This document shows positions 30,396 through 38,069 of a stretch of DNA of 38,069 nucleotides, in pieces (the stretch's first letter is position 1; the number at the start of each line of letters is the position of its first letter). Both the position numbers and the translations under genes were made by a program. Source of the DNA: Curtobacterium sp. B18 (GTDB lineage: Bacteria; Actinomycetota; Actinomycetes; Actinomycetales; Microbacteriaceae). Below the pieces are notes generated by a model. It had not been told where the DNA came from. It made no database searches and was given only the letters and a program-made list of their open reading frames with translations. The stretch spans positions 1 to 38,069 of the forward strand of contig NZ_BACZ01000536.1 in assembly GCF_000333375.1 (NCBI RefSeq). The letters run 5' to 3'.

Positions 30396-31661
30396 ATGTC
30401 GACCCCACACTCGCTGTCACCCCGTCCCCGCCGCCGCGTCATCGCCGCCGCGGTCGCCGTCGTGCTCACCGCCGGCACCCTCGCGGCCCTCGCGCCGGTG
30501 TCCTCGGCCAGCGCGGCGTCGTACCCGAGCTGGTCCGACGTCGAGAAGGCCAAGGCGTCGAAGTCGGCCCAGCAGGCGAAGGTGACCCAGATCAAGGGGC
30601 TCATCGCGGACCTCACGGCGAAGGCCTCCGCGGCACAGAAGTCGGCCGAGGCCGCCGGCACCGCCTACCAGACCGCGCAGACGAAGTACGACGACGCGAC
30701 CCTGACCCAGAAGAAGCTGCAGTCCCAGGCGGACGACGCCGAGCAGACCGCGACGGCGTCCGAGGCGCAGGCCGGTCAGCTGGCGGCACAGCTCGGGCGG
30801 GCGAGCGCGAACGACGTCACGACCGACATCCTCACGCACCCCACCAAGTCGGGTGACCTGCTCTACGAGCTCGGCGCGATGTCGAAGCTCAGCGAGCAGG
30901 CCGACGGCATCTACGCGCAGGCGTCGCAGGACCGCGGTGTGGCGCAGGGGCTCGCCGACAAGGCGGACCGCGCCAAGGAGGCCCTGGGCGACCTGGCCGA
31001 CCAGGCGCAGGAGAAGATGCGGGCGGCCCAGACCGCCGCCGACCAGGCGCAGGCCTCGGTGGACGCCCAGGCGGACAACAAGGAACGGCTCGAGGCGCAG
31101 CTCACCCTGCTGACCACGAGCGAGAAGAACGTCGAGGCGCGCTACGTCAAGGGCGTCCAGGTCGAGAAGGCCCGGCTCGCCCGGATCGCGGCGGCCGCGG
31201 CGAAGGCGGCGCAGACGCAGCAGGGCGGCACCGGCGGCGGGTCGCCGAACGCGTCCGGCTGGGTCCGGCCGACGGGTGGCTACCAGACGAGCCCCTACGG
31301 CTACCGGCTCGACCCGTACACGAAGAACTACGCGCTGCACGCCGGCGTCGACCTCGCGCCCGCCTGCTACGCCCCGATCTACGCGGCGGCGTCCGGCACG
31401 GTGACGTTCGCCGCGAACGGCGGCGGCTACGGCAACGAGGTCGTCATCGACAACGGCGGCGGCATCTCGACGGCCTACGGGCACATCGTCGACGGCGGCA
31501 CCCTCGTGTCGGTCGGTCAGCACGTCACGGCCGGGCAGCAGATCGCCAAGGTCGGCTCGACCGGCTGGTCGACGGGCTGCCACCTCCACTTCGAGACCCG
31601 GGTGAACGGTTCCGCCGTCGACCCGGTCCCCTTCATGGCAGCGCGGGGGATCTCGGTATGA
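30396..31661 (+). CDS. M23-family peptidoglycan endopeptidase with coiled-coil domain
   Basis: A 421-residue secreted cell-wall hydrolase. The signal peptide covers about residues 1-39 (RPRRRVIAAAVAVVLTAGTL, cut near SASA-AS). Residues 45-270 are a long Ala/Gln/Lys coiled coil, as in EnvC and RipA N-terminal regions. A Gly-rich linker leads to the LytM/M23 domain (about 285-421) with zinc ligands His315 and Asp319 (LHAGVD) and His398 within CHLHFE (catalytic His396). All expected catalytic residues are present, so it should be active on peptide cross-links. ATG 30396 precedes MSTPHSLSPRPRR; the ribosome site is weak. It is followed 33 bp later by a partner hydrolase of the same build. Confidence 0.92.
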   Translation: MSTPHSLSPRPRRRVIAAAVAVVLTAGTLAALAPVSSASAASYPSWSDVEKAKASKSAQQAKVTQIKGLIADLTAKASAAQKSAEAAGTAYQTAQTKYDDATLTQKKLQSQADDAEQTATASEAQAGQLAAQLGRASANDVTTDILTHPTKSGDLLYELGAMSKLSEQADGIYAQASQDRGVAQGLADKADRAKEALGDLADQAQEKMRAAQTAADQAQASVDAQADNKERLEAQLTLLTTSEKNVEARYVKGVQVEKARLARIAAAAAKAAQTQQGGTGGGSPNASGWVRPTGGYQTSPYGYRLDPYTKNYALHAGVDLAPACYAPIYAAASGTVTFAANGGGYGNEVVIDNGGGISTAYGHIVDGGTLVSVGQHVTAGQQIAKVGSTGWSTGCHLHFETRVNGSAVDPVPFMAARGISV

Positions 31662-31694
31662 ACACGTGCGCCGCCGGGAGGCGTTGACCGAAGC

Positions 31695-33179
31695 ATGAAG
31701 CAGTCCGCTCGCACCCTGTCCTCGGGGATCGCGGTGGTGGCCGTCCTCGGGATCGGTCTCTCCGTCGTGGTCGCCGGTCCCGCCCAGGCGGCGCCGTCCG
31801 CCCCGAGCTGGGACGACGTGCGAGCGGCGAAGGCGGACACCGCCGAGGCCCAGTCCACGGTCGACGAGCTGAGCACGCGGCTGCAGACGCTGCAGGACGC
31901 CGCCGACAGCGCCCAGGTCGCCGAGCTGCGAGCGGGACAGACGTACGCCCTCGCGTCGTCGCAGCAGCAGGAGGCGCAGTCGACGCTCGACGACCTCAGC
32001 GCGCAGGCGAAGCGGGCGAAGCGCACGGCGGACGCCTCCGCGCAGCAGGTCGCCGGGCTCGTCGTCGAGCTGTCCCGGACCGGCGGAGGCGACCTGTCCA
32101 CGGCGATGCTCATCGACGCGCAGGACTCGAAGGACCTGCTCTACCGGGTCGGCACGATGTCCCACCTGTCCGAGCGCTCCGCGACCGTGCTCGCCCAGGC
32201 CCGTGCGGACCAGAACACCGTCGACTCGATCGCCGCGCAGCAGTCCGCGGCGACGACGGCCCTCGCGAAGGCGACGGACGAGACGAAGTCCGCCCTCGCC
32301 GAGGCGAACGACACCGCGGCGTCGGCCCAGGACCGTGTGCAGAAGGAGCAGGCCCAGCAGGACGAGGTGCTGCAGCAGCTCGCCTACCTCAAGGGCACGA
32401 GCGTCGCCACCGAGGCCGCGTACTGGACCGCGCAGCAGGCGAAGCGGTCCGAGGCGGAGCTCGCGTCGGACACCGGGGGTTCCGGGACGACGACGGGCAC
32501 GGCCACCGGCACGGCGCCGACCGGCTCCGGGACCCAGCCGAGCACGGGCACGCAGCCGAGCACGGGCGGCAGCACGGGCACGCAGCCGAGCACGGGCACG
32601 CAGCCGAGCACCGGCGGCGGTTCCGGGACGGGCACCCAGCCGAGCACGCCCACGACCCCGTCGAAGCCGAGCACGCCGACCACCCCGTCGAAGCCGAGCA
32701 CGCCGACCACCCCGTCGAAGCCGAGCACGCCGACCACCCCGTCGAAGCCGAGCACGCCGACCACCCCGACCGCGCCGAGCACCCCCTCGAAGGCGGCGGG
32801 CGCGATCGCCTTCGCCCGGGCACAGATCGGCGACGCGTACGTCTTCGGCGGCGCGGGCCCGAACACCTGGGACTGCTCCGGGCTCGTGATGATGGCCTAC
32901 AGCTCGCAGGGCATCGCGACCGGCGGCCACAACGTCGTCTGGCAGTACAACTACTTCAAGTCGATCGGTCGGCTCGTGCCGATGTCCGAGCGGCAGCCCG
33001 GCGACATCCTCTTCTACTCGTACAACGGGACCGTCAACGAGGCGTACCACGACTCGATCTACACCGGCAACGGGATGATGGTCGAGGCGGCGAACCCGCA
33101 GCGCGGCGTGCTCGAGCGGGCGATCTGGACCCCCGGGCAGCTCCTGCCCTACGTGGCCCGACCGAGCGGCTCGCTCTAG
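31695..33179 (+). CDS. NlpC/P60-family peptidoglycan hydrolase (RipA-like)
   Basis: A 494-residue secreted hydrolase. Signal peptide about residues 1-33 (GIAVVAVLGIGLSVVVAG, cut after QAA). Residues 35-255 are a coiled coil homologous in style to that of the upstream gene (SWDDVRAAKADTAEAQSTVD; compare SWSDVEKAKASKSAQQAK). Residues about 260-370 are a Thr/Ser/Pro/Gly linker of two repeat types, TQPSTG and PSTPTTPSK. The NlpC/P60 domain (about 372-494) has the nucleophile Cys394 (WDCSGLVMMAY) and His452 (HDSIYTGNGMMVEA). It cleaves D-Glu-diaminopimelate type bonds during cell separation. The coiled coil probably keeps the enzyme inhibited until activated, as in RipA. A very strong hairpin ends the operon. 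Confidence 0.93.
   Translation: MKQSARTLSSGIAVVAVLGIGLSVVVAGPAQAAPSAPSWDDVRAAKADTAEAQSTVDELSTRLQTLQDAADSAQVAELRAGQTYALASSQQQEAQSTLDDLSAQAKRAKRTADASAQQVAGLVVELSRTGGGDLSTAMLIDAQDSKDLLYRVGTMSHLSERSATVLAQARADQNTVDSIAAQQSAATTALAKATDETKSALAEANDTAASAQDRVQKEQAQQDEVLQQLAYLKGTSVATEAAYWTAQQAKRSEAELASDTGGSGTTTGTATGTAPTGSGTQPSTGTQPSTGGSTGTQPSTGTQPSTGGGSGTGTQPSTPTTPSKPSTPTTPSKPSTPTTPSKPSTPTTPSKPSTPTTPTAPSTPSKAAGAIAFARAQIGDAYVFGGAGPNTWDCSGLVMMAYSSQGIATGGHNVVWQYNYFKSIGRLVPMSERQPGDILFYSYNGTVNEAYHDSIYTGNGMMVEAANPQRGVLERAIWTPGQLLPYVARPSGSL
32640..32774 (+). repeat. 27-bp in-frame tandem repeat in the NlpC/P60 linker
   Basis: Five consecutive 27-bp units beginning CCGAGCACGCCGACCACC encode PSTPTTPSK repeats; units at 32667-32747 are identical, the first and last diverge. 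Just upstream shorter ACGCAGCCGAGCACGGGC units encode TQPSTG. Copy number is likely to vary between strains. Confidence 0.9.
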
Positions 33180-33195
33180 GCCGACCGCACCCCCG

Positions 33196-33237
33196 AACGA
33201 ACAACGCGCCCCGTCGGAACGGGGCGCGTTGTTCGTT
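33196..33237. terminator. 19-bp perfect hairpin between convergent genes
   Basis: AACGAACAACGCGCCCCGT (33196-33214) and its exact complement (33219-33237) around CGGA. It starts 16 bp after the NlpC/P60 stop and its descending arm is TT-rich (GTTGTTCGTT), favouring termination of the plus strand. Confidence 0.85.
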
Positions 33238-33240
33238 GCG

Positions 33241-33293
33241 GGGCGCGAACGCCCGGGCGGAAGGGCGCGAACGCCCCGACGGGCGCGAACGCC
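33241..33293. repeat. Triple direct repeat GGGCGCGAACGCC
   Basis: Three exact copies of GGGCGCGAACGCC at 33241-33253, 33263-33275 and 33281-33293, between the terminator and the stop of ppa. Not coding on either strand. Confidence 0.75.
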
Positions 33294-33299
33294 AGGGCG

Positions 33300-33791
33300 T
33301 CAGTGACCGGCGGGCACGTACGCGGCCTGGCCGGCCGTGACGATCGCCTCGGCCTCGGCGGCGTCGCCCCAGCCCTCGGCCTTGACCCACTTGTTCGGCT
33401 CGAGGTCCTTGTAGCGCTCGAAGAAGTGCGCGATCTCGGCCTTCGTCTGCCCGTCGACGTCCGAGATGTCCTGGATGTGGGCCCAACGCGGGTCCTTCGC
33501 CGGGACGACGAGGACCTTCGCGTCGTTGCCCGCCTCGTCGCTCATCTTGAAGACGCCGACCGGGCGGACCTTGACGCCCACGCCGGGGAACGTCGGGTAC
33601 TCGAGGAGCAGGAGTGCGTCCACCGGGTCGCCGTCGTCCGCGAGGGTCTTCTCGAAGAAGCCGTAGTCGGTCGGGTACACGAACGAGGTGAACAGCACGC
33701 GGTCGAGGTAGACGCGACCGGTCTCGTGGTCCACCTCGTACTTGTTGCGGCTGCCCTTGGGGATCTCGACGACGACGTCGTACGCGGCCAT
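33300..33791 (-). CDS. ppa: Inorganic pyrophosphatase
   Basis: A 163-residue family I soluble pyrophosphatase, hydrolysing diphosphate to two phosphates in the cytoplasm. [18 protein letters not shown] at residues 8-25 and the metal-binding signature [12 protein letters not shown] at about 52-63 are diagnostic; KDPRW and the [16 protein letters not shown] segment complete the active site. Length is typical of actinobacterial enzymes. AGGAG lies 7 nt before the ATG. It is divergent from tilS by 50 bp. Confidence 0.97.
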   Translation of the reverse strand: MAAYDVVVEIPKGSRNKYEVDHETGRVYLDRVLFTSFVYPTDYGFFEKTLADDGDPVDALLLLEYPTFPGVGVKVRPVGVFKMSDEAGNDAKVLVVPAKDPRWAHIQDISDVDGQTKAEIAHFFERYKDLEPNKWVKAEGWGDAAEAEAIVTAGQAAYVPAGH

Positions 33792-33829
33792 GTGTGCTCC
33801 TGGTCTGTCGGTTGGCGGGAAAGCGCGGC

Positions 33830-33835
33830 TAACGT
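33830..33835 (+). promoter_or_regulatory. -10-like hexamer TAACGT of tilS
   Basis: TAACGT ends exactly 6 nt before the GTG start at 33842, predicting a leaderless transcript; no ribosome site is seen. Confidence 0.6.
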
Positions 33836-33841
33836 TACCGG

Positions 33842-34861
33842 GTGAACTCTCCGCGTCCCCGGCTGGATCCTGCGGTCGCCGACACCCGGCGTGCGGTCCG
33901 CGTCCTGCTCGCGCAGGCGCTCGAGACGTCCGTGGTCCGCCCCGGGGACCTCGTGCTCGTCGCGCTGAGCGGCGGTCCGGACTCGCTCGCGCTCGCCGCG
34001 GCGACCGCGTTCGAGGCGCCCAAGCAGGGACTGCGCGCCGGCGCGGTCATCGTCGACCACGCGCTCCAGGCGGGGTCCGAGGCGGTGGCGAGCCGCGCCT
34101 CCAGGCAGGCGTCGGAGCTGGGACTGGCACCGGTGACCCTCCGTCGGGTCGCCGTCGGTTCCGCTGGTGGTCCGGAGGCGGCGGCCCGGGAGGCGCGGCA
34201 CGCGTCGATCGCGCTCGTCGCGTCCGACGTCGGGTCGCCCCTGGTGCTCTTCGGCCACACCCTCGACGACCAGGCCGAGTCGGTGCTCCTCGGGCTCGCC
34301 CGCGGGAGCGGGCCGGACTCGCTGTCCGGGATGGCGCCGCTGTCGCGGCGCGGTGCGGGCCCGGCGTACGGGCGACCGCTCCTCGGCCTGCGGCGGCACA
34401 CCGCGCGGCAGGCGTGCGCCGCGGCCGGACTCGCCCCGTGGGACGACCCGCAGAACGAGGACCCGGCGTACGCGCGCGTCCGGGTCCGGAACGTGCTCCT
34501 GCCCGCGCTCGAACGGGAGCTCGGCGCCGGTGTACCCGAGGCACTCGCCCGCACCGCCGACCAGCTCCGCGAGGACTCGGCCGCGCTCGACCACTTCGCC
34601 GAGGAGATGGCGGAGGACCTCGCCGAGCACTCCGAGGCCGGCATCTCGCTGTCGGTGCGGGAGCTCCGGGCCAACCCGCCGGCGCTCCGGCAGCGACTCG
34701 TGCGGCTCGCGGTGGAGAGCGAGTTCGGCGTGACGCTGTCCCGCGTGCAGACGCTCGAGGTGTGCCGGCTCGTCACCGACTGGAGCGGGCAGGGCCCGAT
34801 CGACCTGCCGGGCGTGCAGGCGTCGCGATCAGGCGACCGGCTGGCCTTCACCGCCGGTTAG
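33842..34861 (+). CDS. tilS: tRNA(Ile)-lysidine synthase
   Basis: A 339-residue N-type ATP pyrophosphatase that converts the wobble C34 of tRNA-Ile(CAU) to lysidine. The PP-loop [11 protein letters not shown] lies at about residues 41-51; [19 protein letters not shown] (about 136-154) is the TilS-specific motif; [13 protein letters not shown] and [13 protein letters not shown] follow. The length fits the short actinobacterial form without the large C-terminal domain of E. coli TilS. GTG start is set by the hexamer 6 nt upstream. The tilS-hpt-ftsH order is conserved widely in bacteria. Confidence 0.96.
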   Translation: MNSPRPRLDPAVADTRRAVRVLLAQALETSVVRPGDLVLVALSGGPDSLALAAATAFEAPKQGLRAGAVIVDHALQAGSEAVASRASRQASELGLAPVTLRRVAVGSAGGPEAAAREARHASIALVASDVGSPLVLFGHTLDDQAESVLLGLARGSGPDSLSGMAPLSRRGAGPAYGRPLLGLRRHTARQACAAAGLAPWDDPQNEDPAYARVRVRNVLLPALERELGAGVPEALARTADQLREDSAALDHFAEEMAEDLAEHSEAGISLSVRELRANPPALRQRLVRLAVESEFGVTLSRVQTLEVCRLVTDWSGQGPIDLPGVQASRSGDRLAFTAG

Positions 34862-34864
34862 GCT
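34859..34864 (+). promoter_or_regulatory. -10-like hexamer TAGGCT overlapping the tilS stop
   Basis: The TAG stop of tilS forms the first three bases of TAGGCT, which ends 6 nt before GTG 34871. This spacing favours 34871 over the adjacent GTG at 34868 as the hpt start. Confidence 0.5.
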
Positions 34865-34870
34865 GGGGTG

Positions 34871-35422
34871 GTGGAACTCTCCGACGTCCAGGCAGACCTG
34901 TCCGAAGTCCTCTTCACCCCCGAGCAGATCGACGACAAGCTCGCCGAGCTCGCCGCGGTGGTCGACGCCGACTACCAGGGGCGCGACCCGCTGCTCGTCG
35001 GTGTCCTCAAGGGTGCCGTCATGGTCATGGCGGACTTCTCGCGCCACCTCAAGATGCAGGCCCGCATGGACTGGATGGCGGTGTCGTCGTACGGCTCCGG
35101 CACGAAGTCGTCCGGTGTCGTCCGCATCCTCAAGGACCTCGACACGGACCTGCACGGGCGCGACGTCCTCATCGTCGAGGACATCATCGACTCCGGTCTG
35201 ACGCTGTCGTGGCTCAAGCAGAACCTCGAGTCCCGCGGGGCCGCGAGCGTCGAGATCGTCGCACTGCTGCGCAAGCCCGAGGCCGCCAAGGTCGAGGTCG
35301 ACGTGAAGTACGTGGGCTTCGACATCCCGGACGCCTTCGTGGTCGGGTACGGGCTGGACTACGACGAGCGCTACCGCAACCTGCGCGGTGTCGGCGTGCT
35401 CGCGCCGCACGTCTACAGCTGA
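34871..35422 (+). CDS. hpt: Hypoxanthine phosphoribosyltransferase
   Basis: A 183-residue purine-salvage enzyme making IMP/GMP from hypoxanthine/guanine and PRPP. LLVGVLKGAVMVMADFSRHL near residue 40, SSYGSGTKSSG (flexible catalytic loop), the PRPP-binding VLIVEDIIDSGLT at about 97-109, and YVGFDIPDAFVVGYGLDYDE (purine-binding) are all intact. GTG 34871 (MELSDVQ) is preferred; GTG 34868 adds one residue. It lies 9 bp after tilS and 121 bp before ftsH. Confidence 0.96.
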   Translation: MELSDVQADLSEVLFTPEQIDDKLAELAAVVDADYQGRDPLLVGVLKGAVMVMADFSRHLKMQARMDWMAVSSYGSGTKSSGVVRILKDLDTDLHGRDVLIVEDIIDSGLTLSWLKQNLESRGAASVEIVALLRKPEAAKVEVDVKYVGFDIPDAFVVGYGLDYDERYRNLRGVGVLAPHVYS

Positions 35423-35484
35423 TCCTGGTGGCGGGTGGAGTTCGCCCGCAGAGGACACCCATTCTCGCCACAGAATCGCAGCCG

Positions 35485-35490
35485 TATGCT
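35485..35490 (+). promoter_or_regulatory. -10-like hexamer TATGCT upstream of ftsH
   Basis: TATGCT lies 53 bp before the ftsH ATG, with TTCTCG 17 bp upstream as a poor -35. GAGAAAGG at 35512-35519 lies further from the ATG than a normal ribosome site. Confidence 0.4.
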
Positions 35491-35543
35491 GACCAGCACG
35501 CAACTTCGGCAGAGAAAGGTGTCGGGCGACCTGCCCGGATCAC

Positions 35544-37529
35544 ATGGACTTCAAGCGCATCCTTCGCGGGCCGTACATCTACGTGCTCATCGCGATCGTG
35601 GGGATCTGGATCGGCTGGGCGGTCATCAGCCAGTCCGGCACGCAGCAGATCGACACGCAGAAGGGCCTCCAGCAGCTCTCCGACGGCAAGGTCTCGTCCG
35701 TGGTGGTGAACTCCACCGAGCAGCGGGTCGACCTGACGCTCAAGGACGGCAACGCGCACGAGCAGTTCTACTACTCGACGCCCCGCGGTGAAGAGGTCAT
35801 CCAGGCCGTCAACGACGCGAACCTGCCCAAGGGCTACAACGACACCGTCCAGCAGTCGAACTGGTTCCTCTCGCTGCTCGGCATCCTGCTGCCGTTCCTC
35901 ATCATCGGCGCCCTGTTCTGGTTCCTCCTCGCCAACGCCCAGGGCGGTGGCTCGAAGGTCATGCAGTTCGGCAAGTCCCGGGCGAAGATGAACAACAAGG
36001 AGAACCCGCAGGTCAGCTTCGCCGACGTGGCGGGCTCCGACGAGGCGATCGAGGAGCTCCAGGAGATCAAGGAGTTCCTCAAGGAGCCCGCGAAGTTCCA
36101 GGCCGTCGGCGCGAAGATCCCGAAGGGCGTGCTGCTCTACGGCCCTCCCGGCACCGGCAAGACGCTGCTCGCCCGAGCCGTCGCCGGCGAGGCGGGCGTG
36201 CCGTTCTACTCGATCTCCGGTTCGGACTTCGTCGAGATGTTCGTCGGTGTCGGCGCGAGCCGCGTCCGTGACCTGTTCGAGCAGGCGAAGCAGAACTCGC
36301 CCGCCATCGTCTTCATCGACGAGATCGACGCGGTGGGTCGTCACCGCGGCGCCGGCATCGGCGGCGGCAACGACGAGCGCGAGCAGACGCTGAACCAGCT
36401 CCTCGTCGAGATGGACGGCTTCGACGGCAAGACGAACGTCATCCTCATCGCGGCGACGAACCGCCCCGACGTCCTCGACCCCGCGCTCCTGCGCCCCGGC
36501 CGCTTCGACCGCCAGATCGGCGTCGACGCGCCGAGCCTCGCCGGCCGCAAGCAGATCCTCGAGGTGCACGCGAAGGGCAAGCCGCTCGCCGCGAGCGTCG
36601 ACCTCGAACTGCTGGCCCGCAAGACGCCGGGCTTCACGGGTGCCGACCTGGCGAACGTCCTGAACGAGGCCGCGCTCCTGACGGCCCGCTCGAACGCGCA
36701 GCTCATCGACAACCGTGCGCTGGACGAGGCCGTCGACCGCGTCATGGCCGGACCGCAGCGCCGCACGCGCATCATGTCCGACCAGGAGCGCCTCATCACG
36801 GCCTACCACGAGGGTGGTCACGCCCTCGCCGCGGCCGCGATGCGCCACACCGACCCGGTGACGAAGATCACGATCCTGCCGCGCGGCCGTGCCCTCGGCT
36901 ACACGATGGTGCTCCCGCTCGAGGACAAGTACTCCGTCACCCGCAACGAACTGCTCGACCAGCTCACGTACGCCATGGGCGGGCGCGTCGCCGAGGAGAT
37001 CGTCTTCCACGACCCGACCACGGGTGCGTCGAACGACATCGAGAAGGCCACCGGCACCGCCCGCAAGATGGTCACCGAGTACGGCATGAGCCGTGCCGTC
37101 GGGTCCGTCAAGCTCGGCTCCGGGTCGAGCGAGCCGTTCGTCGGCCGCGACATGAGCGGCGGGACCAGCCGCGACTACTCGGAGAACATCGCCGAGACGG
37201 TCGACGCCGAGACCCGTGCCCTGCTCGAGGCCGCGCACGACGAGGCGTACCAGGTGCTCAACGACAACCGCGACATCCTCGACCGGCTGGCCGGCGAGCT
37301 GCTCGAGAAGGAGACCCTCGACGCCCCCGAGCTCGTCGAGATCTTCAAGGACGTGCGCAAGCTGCCGGAGCGCCCGCAGTGGCTCTCCAGCGACAAGCGT
37401 CCGGTGAGCAACCTGCCCGCCATCGAGGTGCCGGGCAAGGCCGCGCAGACCGCGTCCGAGCAGTCCGACCACGAGTCGTCGAAGCCCCGTCGCCGTCCCT
37501 TCGGCAACCCGGGTATCGCCCCCGCGTAG
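35544..37529 (+). CDS. ftsH: ATP-dependent zinc metalloprotease FtsH
   Basis: A 661-residue membrane-anchored AAA+ protease degrading damaged and regulatory membrane and cytosolic proteins. Two membrane helices at about residues 9-27 and 109-130 flank the extracytoplasmic region. AAA domain: Walker A GPPGTGKT (200-207), Walker [12 protein letters not shown], pore loop [15 protein letters not shown], and the second region of homology with [20 protein letters not shown]. The zinc site is HEGGH (His422, Glu423, His426), and the third ligand lies in the downstream helix near DIEKAT. The C-terminal tail is charged and flexible. folP starts 6 bp after the stop. Confidence 0.97.
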   Translation: MDFKRILRGPYIYVLIAIVGIWIGWAVISQSGTQQIDTQKGLQQLSDGKVSSVVVNSTEQRVDLTLKDGNAHEQFYYSTPRGEEVIQAVNDANLPKGYNDTVQQSNWFLSLLGILLPFLIIGALFWFLLANAQGGGSKVMQFGKSRAKMNNKENPQVSFADVAGSDEAIEELQEIKEFLKEPAKFQAVGAKIPKGVLLYGPPGTGKTLLARAVAGEAGVPFYSISGSDFVEMFVGVGASRVRDLFEQAKQNSPAIVFIDEIDAVGRHRGAGIGGGNDEREQTLNQLLVEMDGFDGKTNVILIAATNRPDVLDPALLRPGRFDRQIGVDAPSLAGRKQILEVHAKGKPLAASVDLELLARKTPGFTGADLANVLNEAALLTARSNAQLIDNRALDEAVDRVMAGPQRRTRIMSDQERLITAYHEGGHALAAAAMRHTDPVTKITILPRGRALGYTMVLPLEDKYSVTRNELLDQLTYAMGGRVAEEIVFHDPTTGASNDIEKATGTARKMVTEYGMSRAVGSVKLGSGSSEPFVGRDMSGGTSRDYSENIAETVDAETRALLEAAHDEAYQVLNDNRDILDRLAGELLEKETLDAPELVEIFKDVRKLPERPQWLSSDKRPVSNLPAIEVPGKAAQTASEQSDHESSKPRRRPFGNPGIAPA

Positions 37530-37535
37530 GCCGGC

Positions 37536-38069
37536 ATGACGGACCTGCCGACGAGGCGCTCGCGTCGGCTCGCCGAGGTGAGCCAGGCGCGGGCCGCCGC
37601 GGCCGAACCGCCGACGGTCGCGATCGACCTCCGTGCACCCGCCCCGGTGCCGGAGATCGTGACCGGCCCGCGGCGGGACCGTGACCGCGGCGCACCGACC
37701 GACGACCGGACCCGGGTGATGGGGATCCTCAACGTCACGCCGGACTCCTTCAGCGACGGGGGCCTGCACCAGGCCTACGACGCCGCCGTGCAGCACGCCC
37801 GTGCGCTCGTCGCCGCCGGGGCCGACATCGTCGACGTCGGCGGGGAGTCGACCCGGCCGGGGTCCGAGCGCGTGCCGGTGGAGGTCGAGCAGCGTCGGGT
37901 CCTCCCGGTCGTGCAGCAGCTCGTCGCCGAGGGCATCACGGTGAGCGTCGACACGATGAACGCCGCGACCGCCGAACGGTCGGTGGACCTCGGTGCCGCC
38001 ATCGTCAACGACGTCTCCGGCAGACTTGCCGACGACGACATGGCGCGGGTCGTCCGTGACACCGGTGCC
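37536..38069 (+). CDS. folP: Dihydropteroate synthase (5' part)
   Basis: The first 178 residues of folate-pathway dihydropteroate synthase, cut by the window edge. After an unusual N-terminal extension of about 60 residues (Arg/Ala/Pro-rich, TDLPTRRSRRLAEVSQAR at its start) the DHPS core begins: VMGILNVTPDSFSDGG, then the pterin/pABA-site loop GADIVDVGGESTRPGSE, VSVDTMNAATAE, and IVNDVSG. It couples pABA to dihydropterin diphosphate and is the sulfonamide target. ATG at 37536 is 6 bp after ftsH. In many Actinobacteria folE lies between ftsH and folP; here it does not. Confidence 0.93.
   Translation, partial: MTDLPTRRSRRLAEVSQARAAAAEPPTVAIDLRAPAPVPEIVTGPRRDRDRGAPTDDRTRVMGILNVTPDSFSDGGLHQAYDAAVQHARALVAAGADIVDVGGESTRPGSERVPVEVEQRRVLPVVQQLVAEGITVSVDTMNAATAERSVDLGAAIVNDVSGRLADDDMARVVRDTGA

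Noticed and set aside
32640-32774. Regular 27-bp repeats considered as a CRISPR array
   Set aside because: Units abut without spacers and encode an in-frame Pro/Thr linker.
30417-33050. An 877-codon open frame on the minus strand opposite the cell-wall hydrolases
   Set aside because: Repetitive RRGGRRARL-type product mirrors the GC-rich repeats of the plus-strand genes; no start context and no homology-like features.
35214-37796. An 860-codon open frame on the minus strand opposite hpt-ftsH
   Set aside because: It is a codon-bias shadow: low-complexity Arg/Leu/Val/Asp sequence with no motif, fully opposite FtsH and Hpt, which are unmistakable.

Overview
The window is about 38 kb of very GC-rich bacterial chromosome with no plasmid, phage, IS or CRISPR signature. 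Actinobacterial traits are dense: Ku plus a POL-PE-LIG LigD, two RipA-like coiled-coil peptidoglycan hydrolases, an ftsH-folP junction, a Glu-Asp-Phe tRNA cluster, GTG starts, and many genes with a TANNNT hexamer exactly 6-7 nt before the start codon (leaderless style). Gene content and protein style suggest Microbacteriaceae, most likely a Curtobacterium relative; this is inference from recognition, not a database search.

Layout. 1-2.0 kb: the 3' end of a PfkB sugar kinase, a Ppx/GppA phosphatase, and a convergent ABM-domain membrane protein. 2.0-6.6 kb: non-homologous end-joining, with ku (-) facing an SDR oxidoreductase that is translationally coupled to ligD (+). 6.7-8.5 kb: a 51-aa orphan, then a sigma factor overlapping two Asp23-like genes, preceded by two strong hairpins. 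8.55-11.2 kb: minus-strand genes for a sugar-phosphate isomerase-like protein, an FAH-family hydrolase and small unknowns, with a 10-bp tandem repeat. 11.3-14.7 kb: phosphoketolase and a divergent secreted protein of unknown family. 14.7-19.6 kb: a MarR regulator divergent from putA (proline to glutamate), which carries a single-base frameshift, then a tyrosine phosphatase. 19.7-22.0 kb: an SDR coupled to a frameshifted small membrane gene, and a membrane protein. 22.0-26.8 kb: a four-gene minus operon (Lrp, membrane protein, nitroreductase, DUF2071) divergent from a dimethylargininase-family gene and ornithine aminotransferase. 26.8-28.6 kb: a strong palindromic repeat, an epimerase-like gene, and a broken Abi-family HEPN ribonuclease gene with a highly structured RNA just upstream. 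28.7-30.1 kb: an aldo/keto reductase and the tRNA operon. 30.1-33.2 kb: M23 and NlpC/P60 cell-wall hydrolases. 33.3-38.07 kb: ppa, tilS, hpt, ftsH and the start of folP.

The most interesting item is the Abi/HEPN remnant (27967-28478, minus) with its upstream hairpin RNA (28504-28556). This layout matches RNA-associated Abi (AbiF-like) toxin-antitoxin or defence loci. The protein part appears to have lost an internal segment and its frame, while the RNA hairpin remains nearly perfect. Two other frameshifts (putA near 17006-17009; the 19.9-20.3 kb membrane gene near 20197-20202) are each repaired by removing one base from a G or C run, so base-call error must be excluded first. A general feature of the window is the leaderless promoter grammar, including three cases where the upstream gene's stop codon forms the first bases of the next gene's -10 hexamer.
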